The notes under the pieces: generated by a model | The model's input: the letters and a program-made list of their open reading frames with translations, nothing else | The model's database searches: none | Told to the model about the DNA's origin: nothing | Assembly: GCA_045534265.1 (NCBI GenBank) | Contig: JAZSJH010000005.1 | Coordinates: forward strand, 124,001 to 188,000 | DNA from: CAKVLS01 sp045534265 | Lineage (GTDB): Bacteria; Bacillota; Clostridia; Christensenellales; UBA1242 | DNA length: 64,000 nt | Direction: 5' to 3' | Shown here: positions 24,829 through 33,494 of the stretch, piece after piece | Numbering within the stretch: the first letter of the stretch is position 1 | How the letters are laid out: the number at the start of each line of letters is the position of its first letter | Program-made: the position numbers and the translations under genes

Positions 24829-27800
24829 ATGGACGATCAAGAAAAAGAGCCTATAGAAAGTAATGAGCCGATAGATGGTCAAATAGGTCTTGAAGATTTG
24901 TACTACGAAATGTCGCAGAAAGAAAATCAGCCAGAAATAGTATCGTCAGAGCCGCTTGATGGTCAAGTGACTTTTGATGATTTAACTCAGTCTATTTCTT
25001 CTGCTCAAGATAAACAAATAGAAAAAACAGAAGATATACAAGAAAATATCTTGCAAGAAGATTTTGAAACCTTGCAAAACGAAAGCCAAGAAACAACTCA
25101 TGAACAATCTCAAGAAAATTCGACTCTACAAGATGATATTGTAGAGCAAGAAGATGAACAATTGTTAAACAATACTGCAATAGACAATTTTGAGATTTTA
25201 CAAGACTCTACTGTGGGTAGAGAAAAAAATATTGAAAAGCTTGAAGATGATAAGTCTTATCTTACAGAGCAAACAATTGATGAAAATCAAGTCGAAATGC
25301 CGATTGAAGAAATCGCTGAACAACTTGACGAAAGCGGTGGAGACTCTGCAGAAGTGGATGAAGATTTAGAACCGCAAGAAACTAGTAGTGAAGAAGAATC
25401 TGTCGAAAACCAACAAGTTGAGATGGTTGGGGATATAGAGTTATCTTCACTTGGAAATATTTTCAAACAAGATGTAAAAATAGAAAAACCAAAAACGCCA
25501 AGAAAAACAAGTTTCAAACAACAATTTTTGAGTGAGAAACAAGATGGCGATTATAAAGAAAAAATAGAAGAGATATTAGATACAGAAAAAGCAATTGCTG
25601 ATGAAAAGGCATTTGAGAAAATGAAAGAAGAAAAGAAAAAAGGAGAAAAAGCCGTGGAAGCAGATTTCTTTGACGATAAAATCGAACAACCCGATAATAA
25701 ATCACAAGATAATAATGGCTCAGGTAATGGAAACGGAACAACAGGTTTGTTTTATAAAAACCTTGATGAAGTTTTGCACGAATCAATGATTCCTTATTCT
25801 GAACATGTTATTATGGATAGAGCTTTACCAAGGGTAGAAGATGGTCTAAAGCCTGTTCAAAGAAGAATACTTTATTCTATGTTAGACCTTGGTATTACAC
25901 CAGACAAGCCATATAGAAAATCTGCACGTATTGTCGGTGATTGCTTAGGTAAATATCACCCACACGGTGACTCTTCTGTTTATGATGCAATGGTTCGTAT
26001 GGCACAACCGTTTAATATGAACGAACTTTTGGTTAATGGTCACGGTAACTTTGGTAGCATTGACGGCGACAAAGCTGCTGCAATGAGATATACAGAGGCA
26101 AGACTTGCTCCTCTTGCTATGGAACTTTTGAAAGATCTAGAAAAAGACACTGTTAAGTGGTCTCTAAACTTTGATGATACTATCAAAGAACCTGACACAC
26201 TTCCTGGAAGATTCCCTAATCTTCTTGTAAACGGAGCTATGGGTATTGCGGTAGGTCTTGCGACAAACATTCCGCCACATAACCTAGCCGAAGTAATTGA
26301 TGGTGTTGTTACATATATCTATAAACCAACAATAACCCTAAAAGAACTTATGAAATATATCAAAGCTCCAGATTTTCCAACTGGCGGATATATTCTTCCA
26401 AGTTCAGAAATTGAACAAGCATTTGCTACAGGTCGTGGCAAAATTATAATGCGTGCCAAGATGCATATCGAAGGTGGCGAAACAGATAAGAGAAGTGTAG
26501 TAATAACAGAACTTCCTTACCAAGTAAACAAATCAACTATTTTGCAAAAGATAGCATCTCTTAGAGAAGAAGGCAAGCACCCAGCGCTTAACGGCATTGC
26601 CGATATTAGAGACGAATCAGACAGAAATGGTCTTAGAGCTGTTATCAAAATCAAAAAAGATGGCAATCTAAAAACTATTGTTGAAACTTTGCTTAAATAC
26701 ACTGATCTTCAATGTTCATTTGGTGTAAATATGGTTGCTATAGCAAATGGTAAACCAAAACTAATGGGCATTATTGATATCATTAGCTACTATGTCGAAT
26801 ACCAAAGAGAAGTTGTTTTGAGAAGAACAAAGTTCGACTTAGAAAGAACAAAAGAAAGACTACATATATTAGAAGGTCTTTTGATTGCAATCAAAAATAT
26901 TGATGAAGTAATCAAAATTATCAAAACATCTCCTAATGTATCAACTGCAAGACAAAGACTTCGTGATAGATTTGCTTTGAGCGAAAGACAAGCGCAAGCT
27001 ATTCTTGATATGAAACTTGCAAGACTAACAAATCTTGAAGTAAATAACTTGCAAGAAGAAATTAAGAAAAACAGAGCTTTAGTTGAAGAATTAACTAAGA
27101 TTGTTAATTCTAAAAAGCTTCAATTTGAAGTTGTAAAAACTGAAATTTTGGCTATTAAGAAACAATACAAGCAAGACAGAAAGTCAATTATTCTAAAAAC
27201 TGATGCTTTAGACCTTCCTTCAGATAGCGACAAAGAACAAGTTATCGAAGGGTATATTGGTGTTAACGCTAGCGGTAATATCAAGTTTATGAACAAAAAG
27301 ACATTCTCTAGCGCAACAAAAGAATATAAAGAAACTTCAACCTTGCACGAAGTTCATACAATCATTACAAAAACAGATAGTGAAAAGACAGCATATATCT
27401 TTACAAACAAAGGTAATTGCTACAAATTCCCTGTTAAGAATATTCCAGAAGGAAGATTTAAGGATAAAGGTACGCCTTTTGCTTCTGTTGTTAAATGTGA
27501 AAAAGGCGAAATGCCGGTGGCTATTTACTCAATAGACGAAGATATGCCAAAAGGTAGTTTACTATTTATGACAAAACAAGGTATTGTCAAAAAGACTGCC
27601 TTCAAAGAATATGGTGTTTCAAAATCTACATTCCAAGCAATGAAACTAAAAGATGATGACGAAGTTATCTCAATCGAACTTGATGAGAAAAATACAACAA
27701 TTGTCTTTGTTACAAAAAATGGTATGGTCCTAAATGCAGACAAGAGTGATATTCCAGTTCAAGGAAGAATCTCTGGCGGCGTAAAAGGCATTAACTTATC

Positions 27801-28155
27801 TGATGGAGATAATGTAGTATTCTCTGGTCAAGTAACCGAAGATGGCGAAATCGTAATGCTTACAAATAGAGGATTCATCAAGAGAGTAGTTGTATCTCAA
27901 ATAGATGTAATGGCAAGATATAGAAAAGGTGTTAAGATAATCACCCTTAGCGAAAAAGACAATGGCACAGCACTAATTTATGCAGATTATGTAAAAGACA
28001 GCTTTGATGTTGTAGCTGTTGACGAAGACAAAAAGTTATACGGTAGAAATACTGATGTTTGTCCTATTGAGGCAAGAACAGGTAAGGGTAAGTTGATTGA
28101 AAAAATGAAAAATCCACCTAAGTTTGTTTTTGGCTTTAAGTACAAGACAAATTAA
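24829..28155 (+). CDS. parC: Type IIA topoisomerase subunit A (ParC-like) with long acidic N-terminal extension
   Basis: This 1108-residue protein is far longer than ParC or GyrA (about 800-850). The catalytic core starts near residue 306 (GLFYKNLDEVL) with VEDGLKPVQRRILYSM, GKYHPHGDSSVYD and active-site tyrosine Y421 in AMRYTEARLA. The C-terminal beta-pinwheel lacks the QRRGGKG GyrA box, which favours ParC. Residues 1-305 form an acidic, Gln/Glu-rich, probably disordered extension with a tandem motif: EPIDGQIGLEDL (13-24) and EPLDGQVTFDDL (41-52). An AGGAG at 25641-25645, 8 bases before an in-frame GTG (25654, codon 276), could start a short form near normal ParC length. It is co-transcribed with the B subunit and ends at a terminator. 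Confidence 0.92.
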   Translation: MDDQEKEPIESNEPIDGQIGLEDLYYEMSQKENQPEIVSSEPLDGQVTFDDLTQSISSAQDKQIEKTEDIQENILQEDFETLQNESQETTHEQSQENSTLQDDIVEQEDEQLLNNTAIDNFEILQDSTVGREKNIEKLEDDKSYLTEQTIDENQVEMPIEEIAEQLDESGGDSAEVDEDLEPQETSSEEESVENQQVEMVGDIELSSLGNIFKQDVKIEKPKTPRKTSFKQQFLSEKQDGDYKEKIEEILDTEKAIADEKAFEKMKEEKKKGEKAVEADFFDDKIEQPDNKSQDNNGSGNGNGTTGLFYKNLDEVLHESMIPYSEHVIMDRALPRVEDGLKPVQRRILYSMLDLGITPDKPYRKSARIVGDCLGKYHPHGDSSVYDAMVRMAQPFNMNELLVNGHGNFGSIDGDKAAAMRYTEARLAPLAMELLKDLEKDTVKWSLNFDDTIKEPDTLPGRFPNLLVNGAMGIAVGLATNIPPHNLAEVIDGVVTYIYKPTITLKELMKYIKAPDFPTGGYILPSSEIEQAFATGRGKIIMRAKMHIEGGETDKRSVVITELPYQVNKSTILQKIASLREEGKHPALNGIADIRDESDRNGLRAVIKIKKDGNLKTIVETLLKYTDLQCSFGVNMVAIANGKPKLMGIIDIISYYVEYQREVVLRRTKFDLERTKERLHILEGLLIAIKNIDEVIKIIKTSPNVSTARQRLRDRFALSERQAQAILDMKLARLTNLEVNNLQEEIKKNRALVEELTKIVNSKKLQFEVVKTEILAIKKQYKQDRKSIILKTDALDLPSDSDKEQVIEGYIGVNASGNIKFMNKKTFSSATKEYKETSTLHEVHTIITKTDSEKTAYIFTNKGNCYKFPVKNIPEGRFKDKGTPFASVVKCEKGEMPVAIYSIDEDMPKGSLLFMTKQGIVKKTAFKEYGVSKSTFQAMKLKDDDEVISIELDEKNTTIVFVTKNGMVLNADKSDIPVQGRISGGVKGINLSDGDNVVFSGQVTEDGEIVMLTNRGFIKRVVVSQIDVMARYRKGVKIITLSEKDNGTALIYADYVKDSFDVVAVDEDKKLYGRNTDVCPIEARTGKGKLIEKMKNPPKFVFGFKYKTN

Positions 28156-28163
28156 TATTATAA

Positions 28164-28192
28164 AAAGAGCATTTGATTAATGCTCTTTTTTT
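28164..28192 (+). terminator. Intrinsic terminator after parC
   Basis: AAGAGCATT and AATGCTCTT flank a 5-base loop and lead into a run of T, starting about 10 bases after the stop. Confidence 0.9.
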
Positions 28193-28384
28193 GTTGTGTA
28201 TATAGACTAAACACAGCTATTATATTCCAATTTGAAAATTTATTTTTTGTGTTTTTAGAATAAATAAAAAATCTTTTTCGTATACATATAAAAAGCATAT
28301 TATTTTTGTCAACAAAAGTCTTTATTTGACAAAATAGTCTAAATGTATTTTTAACTAAAAAAGTATAATAAAAGCGAGGACAAG

Positions 28385-29161
28385 ATGCGGTTTTTCGTAG
28401 TTCCTTTTAAGATAATAAAATTGTGTTTTTGTGTTGGTTTTGTTTTTCTTATTTTATTATTTAATATAACAAACACCAATACAAATATGGCTCAAGTTTA
28501 TTTTAACAAAAGTTTTAGAAAAGTTCCTATTTATTCTGTTGCGACTGAAGAAAAAAAGGTCGCTATAAGTTTTGACGCGGCGTGGGGTGCTGACAAAACA
28601 ACAGATATAATGAAATGTCTAAAAGAGTATAATGCTGATGCTACATTTTTCTTGGTTGGTTTTTGGATAGACAAATACCCAGAGCTTGTAAAAGAAATAG
28701 AAAGGCAGGGTTTTGAAATTGGGTCTCACTCTAACACTCATCCTGACTTTACAAAATTAAGCAAAAACCAAATGAAACTAGAACTTGAAACAACAAACGA
28801 AAAACTAAAAAAATTAATTACTCAAGATATCAAGGTTTTTCGCTCACCTTTTGGGGCGTACAATAATGATAGTATAGAGCAGGCAGAAAACCTAGGGCTT
28901 ACAACTATTCAATGGGACGTTGATAGCTTAGACTGGAAGGGAATAAGTGCTCAGCAGATTTGTAAAAACATCTTAACAAAGGTTAAAAATGGCTCTATAA
29001 TTCTGTGTCACAACAACTCTGACCATATTGTCGAATCGCTCCCTACGGTCCTTTCTACGCTAAATAAGCGGGGATATAAGGTGGTGTCGGTATCAAATCT
29101 TATATACAAAGACAATTACAGCATCAATTCTCAAGGAATACAAATTAAAAATGGAGATTAA
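28385..29161 (+). CDS. PdaB-like polysaccharide deacetylase
   Basis: This 258-residue NodB-domain protein has a membrane anchor or signal sequence at 7-28 and the deacetylase motifs SFDAAWG (62-68; D64), SHSNTHPD with metal ligands H115 and H119, RSPFGAYN, WDVDSLDW and ILCHNNSDH. The SFDAAWG form of motif 1 is typical of the sporulation protein PdaB and of YlxY, which act on spore or vegetative peptidoglycan. Membrane attachment at the outer face is expected. It is followed 3 bases later by the double-OB gene. Substrate assignment is inferred. Confidence 0.88.
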   Translation: MRFFVVPFKIIKLCFCVGFVFLILLFNITNTNTNMAQVYFNKSFRKVPIYSVATEEKKVAISFDAAWGADKTTDIMKCLKEYNADATFFLVGFWIDKYPELVKEIERQGFEIGSHSNTHPDFTKLSKNQMKLELETTNEKLKKLITQDIKVFRSPFGAYNNDSIEQAENLGLTTIQWDVDSLDWKGISAQQICKNILTKVKNGSIILCHNNSDHIVESLPTVLSTLNKRGYKVVSVSNLIYKDNYSINSQGIQIKNGD

Positions 29162-29164
29162 AAA

Positions 29165-29818
29165 ATGAACTATGAACTAATGGAAAATAACAAAGCATAT
29201 CTAATGGGAGAGGTTGTGTCAAAGCCGGTGTTTAGTCACGAAGTTTTTGGCGAAGGGTTTTATGAACTTAATTTGTCTGTAAAAAGGCTTTCCGAACACA
29301 ATGACATTATTCCTATTACAGTATCCGAAAAACTACTTACAACAGACAACTTTAGCCTAGGCAGCAAAGTTTTTGTAAAAGGTCAATTTCGTAGTTATAA
29401 TAAACTAATTGATGGCAAAAGCAAACTTATGCTAACTGTTTTTGTAAGAGAAGTGGGAGAGTGGGACGAAAGTCTAAACCCTAATGTAATAGAAATAACT
29501 GGGTATATTTGCAAACCACCTATTTATCGCATGACGCCTTTCAAAAGGGAAATTTGTGACCTATTGATTGCGGTAAATCGTGCTTATAATAAATCTGATT
29601 ATTTGCCTTGTATTGCTTGGGGAAGAAACGCAAGATTTGTACAAAATGCCGAAGTTGGGCAAAAGGTATATATTGCGGGGCGTATTCAAAGTAGAGATTA
29701 TCAAAAAAAGCTCTCTGATGATGAGATAGAAACACGGGTTGCTTATGAAATATCTGTTAGTAGAATCGCAAAGGAAGAGGCAAATGTTGAGTTTGATATA
29801 GCGGACACTATAAGCTAA
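29165..29818 (+). CDS. Double OB-fold SSB-like protein
   Basis: This 217-residue protein appears to carry two OB folds. The first (about 7-95) starts AYLMGEVVSKPVFSHEV and includes GSKVFVKGQFRS; the second (about 105-205) reads EITGYICKPPIYRMTPF, REICDLLIAVNRAYNKSDYL and GQKVYIAGRIQSRDY, close to single-stranded DNA-binding protein SSB. It lacks the usual acidic C-terminal DDDIPF tip. Such tandem-OB proteins occur in clostridia beside the normal SSB. It may bind ssDNA, possibly during sporulation, given its neighbour. A terminator follows. Confidence 0.8.
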   Translation: MNYELMENNKAYLMGEVVSKPVFSHEVFGEGFYELNLSVKRLSEHNDIIPITVSEKLLTTDNFSLGSKVFVKGQFRSYNKLIDGKSKLMLTVFVREVGEWDESLNPNVIEITGYICKPPIYRMTPFKREICDLLIAVNRAYNKSDYLPCIAWGRNARFVQNAEVGQKVYIAGRIQSRDYQKKLSDDEIETRVAYEISVSRIAKEEANVEFDIADTIS

Positions 29819-29843
29819 GCAAAATTATATTTATAGTAAAAAA

Positions 29844-29872
29844 AAACTACCAAGTTCTTTGGTAGTTTTTTT
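29844..29872. terminator. Bidirectional terminator
   Basis: AACTACCAA (29845-29853) pairs with TTGGTAGTT (29859-29867) between an A run and a T run, separating two convergent genes. Confidence 0.9.
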
Positions 29873-29901
29873 AGATTATTATATATTAATAGAAAATAAA
29901 G

Positions 29902-31707
29902 TTATCTCATAGCTTTTTTGTTCTTTTTGATAACAGCAACTAAAATTAAACTAAACAATACACAAAGTACAGCAAGAAGTATTGCTATAATTATCTCAAA
30001 GCTAATTCCGTCTACTTCTACAAACTTTGTCTTTACATAGGCATATTTTACTTCGTCATTGTCTACATATTTGATTTGCGTATATTCGGCAGATTTATCA
30101 AAGTTTTCTGTTAGTCTAACTCTTGTTCCGTCTAAAAGTACAAAGTCAGTAATTAATACATAGTTGTCGCCAGATTTTAGGTATAGGTTAACGAACTCTC
30201 TTTCGTCACTTGTTTGGATTGTTGCGTTTGCTTTGATTTTTGTTGGGTCTTTTTCTGAGTTGTAACTAACAATAGCATTAGCATTGATATATCCATAAGT
30301 TCCGTTTTCAAAAGAAATTTCGTAAAAACTATAACCTTTGAAATCCCTATAATTCTTTAGATATCTTACGGCGTTGATTTTGTCACCTGCGTTTAGATTG
30401 CCAAGAGAGTATACTATTGCATTATCTGTTGTTTCGTCAGCTTTAAGTGATGTAGGGAACTTGTAAATGTTTGCTGTTGGCGAAGATATTGCTTGAGTAA
30501 ACAAAAGGTTTGTACTATCAATGTTTGTTACACTTTCGTCTATCATTGACAAATGATTTTTGTGGATATACACAGATAGGTTGTAGTCTTTTTTGCTTGT
30601 AATCATACAATAGTAAAAGTTTGAGTTTTCACTGATATTTTGGTCAAGAACAATTACAAAATCCCCAGTGTTAAGTGAGATGTTAGAAGATAGAGTATAT
30701 GGGTAGTTGTAAGCAATAGTTCCTGATGTTAATGTTGCAATTTTTACCTTTTCGCTGTTAAGTGTAGTTGTGTCAAGGTGTGTTATTGGTTTTGTAAAAG
30801 TTGACAAATGGTCAATTCCATCAACTGCAGCAAATGCAACATTATTTGCTGTACCGTCAACAAAATAACATTTTCCGTTTACTTGGTTGAAAGCAAACAA
30901 AATAGGATTGTTGATAGAGTTTACTGTTATACTTTCGCTACTTGTATAATTTCCCGCTAGAAGTTTTGTTATAGTGTTTCCGTTTAGAAAATATAGGTTG
31001 TCTAAGTGGTCAATTTTTACATCACTAAAAGTTTGGCTAATAGCATATGTATTTGATATTGTGTAATTTCTGGAATCAATCAACGTGATTTTTTCACTAG
31101 AAACCAAAATAATATAATCGCTACTTGCAGACATCAAAAGGCGAGAATCATTAGAGATTGTAAGCCCATCAATTGATATTGCTACAAAGTCGCTATTTTC
31201 AGTTTTTCTAAGTATTCTGCTATCTTCGATATTTTGGGCAATATGCAGAGCATATAGATTGCCATATGTGTCCATAGATAGAGAATTGATTTTGTTAAAT
31301 TCATAGGCTTTTGTACCTACGCTATAGGTGTTGTAATAAATATTTTGATATACGCCTAGGTAGTCAAACTTTTTGATATAGTTAGAAGACCCAATACATA
31401 GGTATATATAATTATTATCACAAGCAATAAGTGATGGGGTAGATGTACTCTCATTTACATATCCCCCTTGACCAAAGTTATAAGCTTTTAGAGTAGTTTG
31501 GTCGATAATTTGTACTCTGTTGTTATTTGTGTCGCATACGAATAGATAGTTGTCATAAGCAATTATTTCGCTTGGAGAAGATAACCCACCGTTGTCTTCT
31601 AAAAACTGCAAATTGCTGTCGGCATAAGAATAAACTTGAAGATGTGGCACTAAAAGTAGAACTAATATAAAAATAGGCATTATCATTATAAATAGTTTCT
31701 TTTTCAT
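29902..31707 (-). CDS. Secreted, membrane-anchored NHL/SH3-like surface protein
   Basis: This 601-residue protein has a signal peptide (about 1-29, KLFIMIMPIFILVLLLVP), an NHL-type propeller start (SPSEIIAYDNYLFVCDTNNN, then RVQIID) running to about 300, two SH3-like segments (about 325-400 and 412-485) and a C-terminal membrane helix (about 570-594) ending in KKNKKAMR. It is therefore likely anchored outside the cell with a short cytoplasmic tail. AGGAG precedes the ATG. The smaller gene at 32680-33417 repeats the signal peptide, SH3-like and C-terminal anchor plan. Its role is unknown; binding to cell wall is plausible. Confidence 0.75.
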   Translation of the reverse strand: MKKKLFIMIMPIFILVLLLVPHLQVYSYADSNLQFLEDNGGLSSPSEIIAYDNYLFVCDTNNNRVQIIDQTTLKAYNFGQGGYVNESTSTPSLIACDNNYIYLCIGSSNYIKKFDYLGVYQNIYYNTYSVGTKAYEFNKINSLSMDTYGNLYALHIAQNIEDSRILRKTENSDFVAISIDGLTISNDSRLLMSASSDYIILVSSEKITLIDSRNYTISNTYAISQTFSDVKIDHLDNLYFLNGNTITKLLAGNYTSSESITVNSINNPILFAFNQVNGKCYFVDGTANNVAFAAVDGIDHLSTFTKPITHLDTTTLNSEKVKIATLTSGTIAYNYPYTLSSNISLNTGDFVIVLDQNISENSNFYYCMITSKKDYNLSVYIHKNHLSMIDESVTNIDSTNLLFTQAISSPTANIYKFPTSLKADETTDNAIVYSLGNLNAGDKINAVRYLKNYRDFKGYSFYEISFENGTYGYINANAIVSYNSEKDPTKIKANATIQTSDEREFVNLYLKSGDNYVLITDFVLLDGTRVRLTENFDKSAEYTQIKYVDNDEVKYAYVKTKFVEVDGISFEIIIAILLAVLCVLFSLILVAVIKKNKKAMR

Positions 31708-31937
31708 AAGTAAATCTCCTAATATTTATTATATATAATATCACCAAAATAATCTATAAAAATAAAGTATTTTGGCAAAAAATTTCTGCCGATTTTTCAG
31801 GCGGCAGACTATAAGAATAACACTTTTGAAAGTTTATGTCCAACAAAAAACGACATTTTTTGATAAAAAAATATTAAAATTTTTGCCACAAATTTTTTAA
31901 TCTTGACAATCAGTGTCATATATAGGGTGTTATTATA

Positions 31938-31949
31938 GAACATATGTTT
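31938..31949. promoter_or_regulatory. Candidate LexA/DinR SOS box
   Basis: GAACATATGTTT fits the core of the Bacillus/Clostridium SOS box GAAC-RNRY-GTTY at every position; only the outer C flanks differ. It lies just after a TATTAT hexamer and 175 bases upstream of the regulator gene of the phage-like block. Confidence 0.5.
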
Positions 31950-32041
31950 GAAGATGTCACCCTTTCAGCATTTTTGAGCTAAAATTTGTTAAATAATTTG
32001 TTTATTTTGTACAAAAATATTCAAAAATATGTCACAAAAAT

Positions 32042-32070
32042 TTGATTATGATATTTTTGCTACATATACT
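32042..32070 (+). promoter_or_regulatory. Sigma-A promoter of the phage-block regulator
   Basis: TTGATT (32042-32047), a 17-base spacer and TATACT (32065-32070), 54 bases before the ATG at 32125. GGGGGAGG serves as the ribosome binding site. Confidence 0.7.
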
Positions 32071-32124
32071 AATGGCAAGGAAGCAAAAAATGTATAGCAA
32101 CTTCAGACAACGGGGGAGGATTTT

Positions 32125-32649
32125 ATGGAAATAAGTATTTTGGGAAAAGCCATTCTAAATATATATAGATATTTAGAGCCGATGGCAGATGCGATTGATA
32201 GACAAATAAAAACAAAAACATACGAACCTGAAGTTTCGTTTGGGTGCAACACTAGTAGTTTGGCGGGAGAGATAATATCACTAACCGAAAGAAAAATAGG
32301 GCTTATTAATATAAAGGTCTTTGTTGATAAAGTAATATCAAGACTTAGCGAAAACAATAAAAAGATAATATTGTTAAGATATATTGATAACGTATCTCCA
32401 AAAGAAATAACAACACTACTTGGCGTAAGTGATAGGACTTTTTTTAGAAGGGCAAAGACCGCCTTTGAATCTTTTTGTCGTATGGCTGAGATAGAAAATG
32501 TTTTGTGTGATAATTTTTTGACCAAAATATCTTCACAAAAATGGTTTTCTAATTTTATAAACTTCTTTGATGATGACGATAGTGATGACAAAAGAAAGCA
32601 GCTTCATGTATGCGACTATCTAATGCGAAAAGTAAAACAAGTATCATAA
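32125..32649 (+). CDS. Sigma-region-4-like regulator
   Basis: This 174-residue protein has one clear helix-turn-helix of sigma region 4 type: KIILLRYIDNVSPKEITTLL followed by GVSDRTFFRRAKTAF (about 92-127). No region 2 is recognisable, so it is more likely a sigma-like activator, as found for late genes in phages of Firmicutes, than a full sigma factor. A very acidic stretch (FFDDDDSDD, about 147-155) lies near the C-terminus. It has its own promoter and a weak hairpin after the stop. Its place ahead of the terminase and structural genes suggests it controls them; a small-terminase role is a less likely alternative. Confidence 0.7.
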   Translation: MEISILGKAILNIYRYLEPMADAIDRQIKTKTYEPEVSFGCNTSSLAGEIISLTERKIGLINIKVFVDKVISRLSENNKKIILLRYIDNVSPKEITTLLGVSDRTFFRRAKTAFESFCRMAEIENVLCDNFLTKISSQKWFSNFINFFDDDDSDDKRKQLHVCDYLMRKVKQVS

Positions 32650-32679
32650 AAAAAAGCCATCTATTATGATGACTTTATA

Positions 32680-33417
32680 TTATAACAGACCATCTTCTAT
32701 GCTAAATATAGGAGATGGTTTTGTTTTGTGATTTTTGACTATAAGTGGCAAGAAGAGAAGTGGTACAAATATTACTCCAACAATTATTACTGGTAATATA
32801 ACCATTTTTTTGCCCGAGCTTGAGTTTAGATATTCTATATATTCGCTGCTAGCTGTTACAAAGGGGTTGTTTATATAACTAACTACTTCTGTGTTGTATT
32901 CTATCTTAAGACTATCGCAAAGCCCTGCATAGACATATCCGCTATAAACTTTGTCATTTGACTTATAACTACAATAATACCAGATATTACCACGGTTAGG
33001 GATAATTTCTGTGCCATAGACTTTGCCTATATATTCAATAGGTGTGTTGATAGGCAGCTCAATTATATCTTGAGACAAAAGGTTGGGGCTTGACTTGAGC
33101 GTGTTATAGTCGCTAGCAAATAACCTAAAAGTAGCGCCTTTAAGATGTGGCGAATTTGGAACGCCTTGAATAACTTTTATATCGCTAGCTTTGACATAGC
33201 CCGATATACCATTGTAGCTTGCTGTGTAATAGCCTTGAGAGTAGCTAGTAATTTTTACAAAATATGTCTGCGGAATTTCGCAAATAATATATCCGTCCAA
33301 ATCTCGATACAAATATGTGTCGGGATTTATTATATGCCCAAAATAACTGCTTTCAGCAAAAGATAGCTTTTGCATGGGCAAGCAGCAAAGCATAAGTAGT
33401 AATAAAATAACTTTCAT
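32680..33417 (-). CDS. Secreted SH3-like protein with C-terminal anchor, inside the phage-like block
   Basis: This 245-residue protein has a signal peptide (about 1-21, ending SFAES), two SH3-like segments (about 28-82, with GYYTASYNGISGYVKASDI, and about 93-170) and a membrane helix at about 207-228 (MVILPVIIVGVIFVPLLF). The topology matches the larger protein at 29902-31707. It is oriented against the phage genes and lies between the regulator and terminase, the usual position of a moron or cargo gene. A role in wall binding, particle docking or exclusion is speculative. Confidence 0.75.
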   Translation of the reverse strand: MKVILLLLMLCCLPMQKLSFAESSYFGHIINPDTYLYRDLDGYIICEIPQTYFVKITSYSQGYYTASYNGISGYVKASDIKVIQGVPNSPHLKGATFRLFASDYNTLKSSPNLLSQDIIELPINTPIEYIGKVYGTEIIPNRGNIWYYCSYKSNDKVYSGYVYAGLCDSLKIEYNTEVVSYINNPFVTASSEYIEYLNSSSGKKMVILPVIIVGVIFVPLLFLPLIVKNHKTKPSPIFSIEDGLL

Positions 33418-33494
33418 AAAAAATCTCCATACCTAAAGTTTACAATAAATTTTGCTTCCTAAATTATATTTTATTGTCAAAAAAGAGGAGTTTT

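Larger units (their letters stand above)
31708..32124. other. 417-base spacer before the phage-like block
   Basis: This AT-rich, non-coding stretch holds a hairpin CTGCCG (31786-31791) / CGGCAG (31802-31807) that stands out by its GC content, an inverted repeat TGACA-ATCAG-TGTCA at 31904-31918, an SOS-box candidate at 31938-31949 and a good plus-strand promoter at 32042-32070. No small gene with a ribosome binding site was seen. Confidence 0.6.

Noticed and set aside
31786..31807. GC-rich hairpin as a terminator or attachment site
   Set aside because: No T run follows it and no matching copy was found at the right side of the phage-like block.
31903..31936. TTGACA with a TATTAT hexamer as a promoter
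   Set aside because: The spacing is 22 bases, too long for a sigma-A promoter; the promoter at 32042-32070 is better placed.
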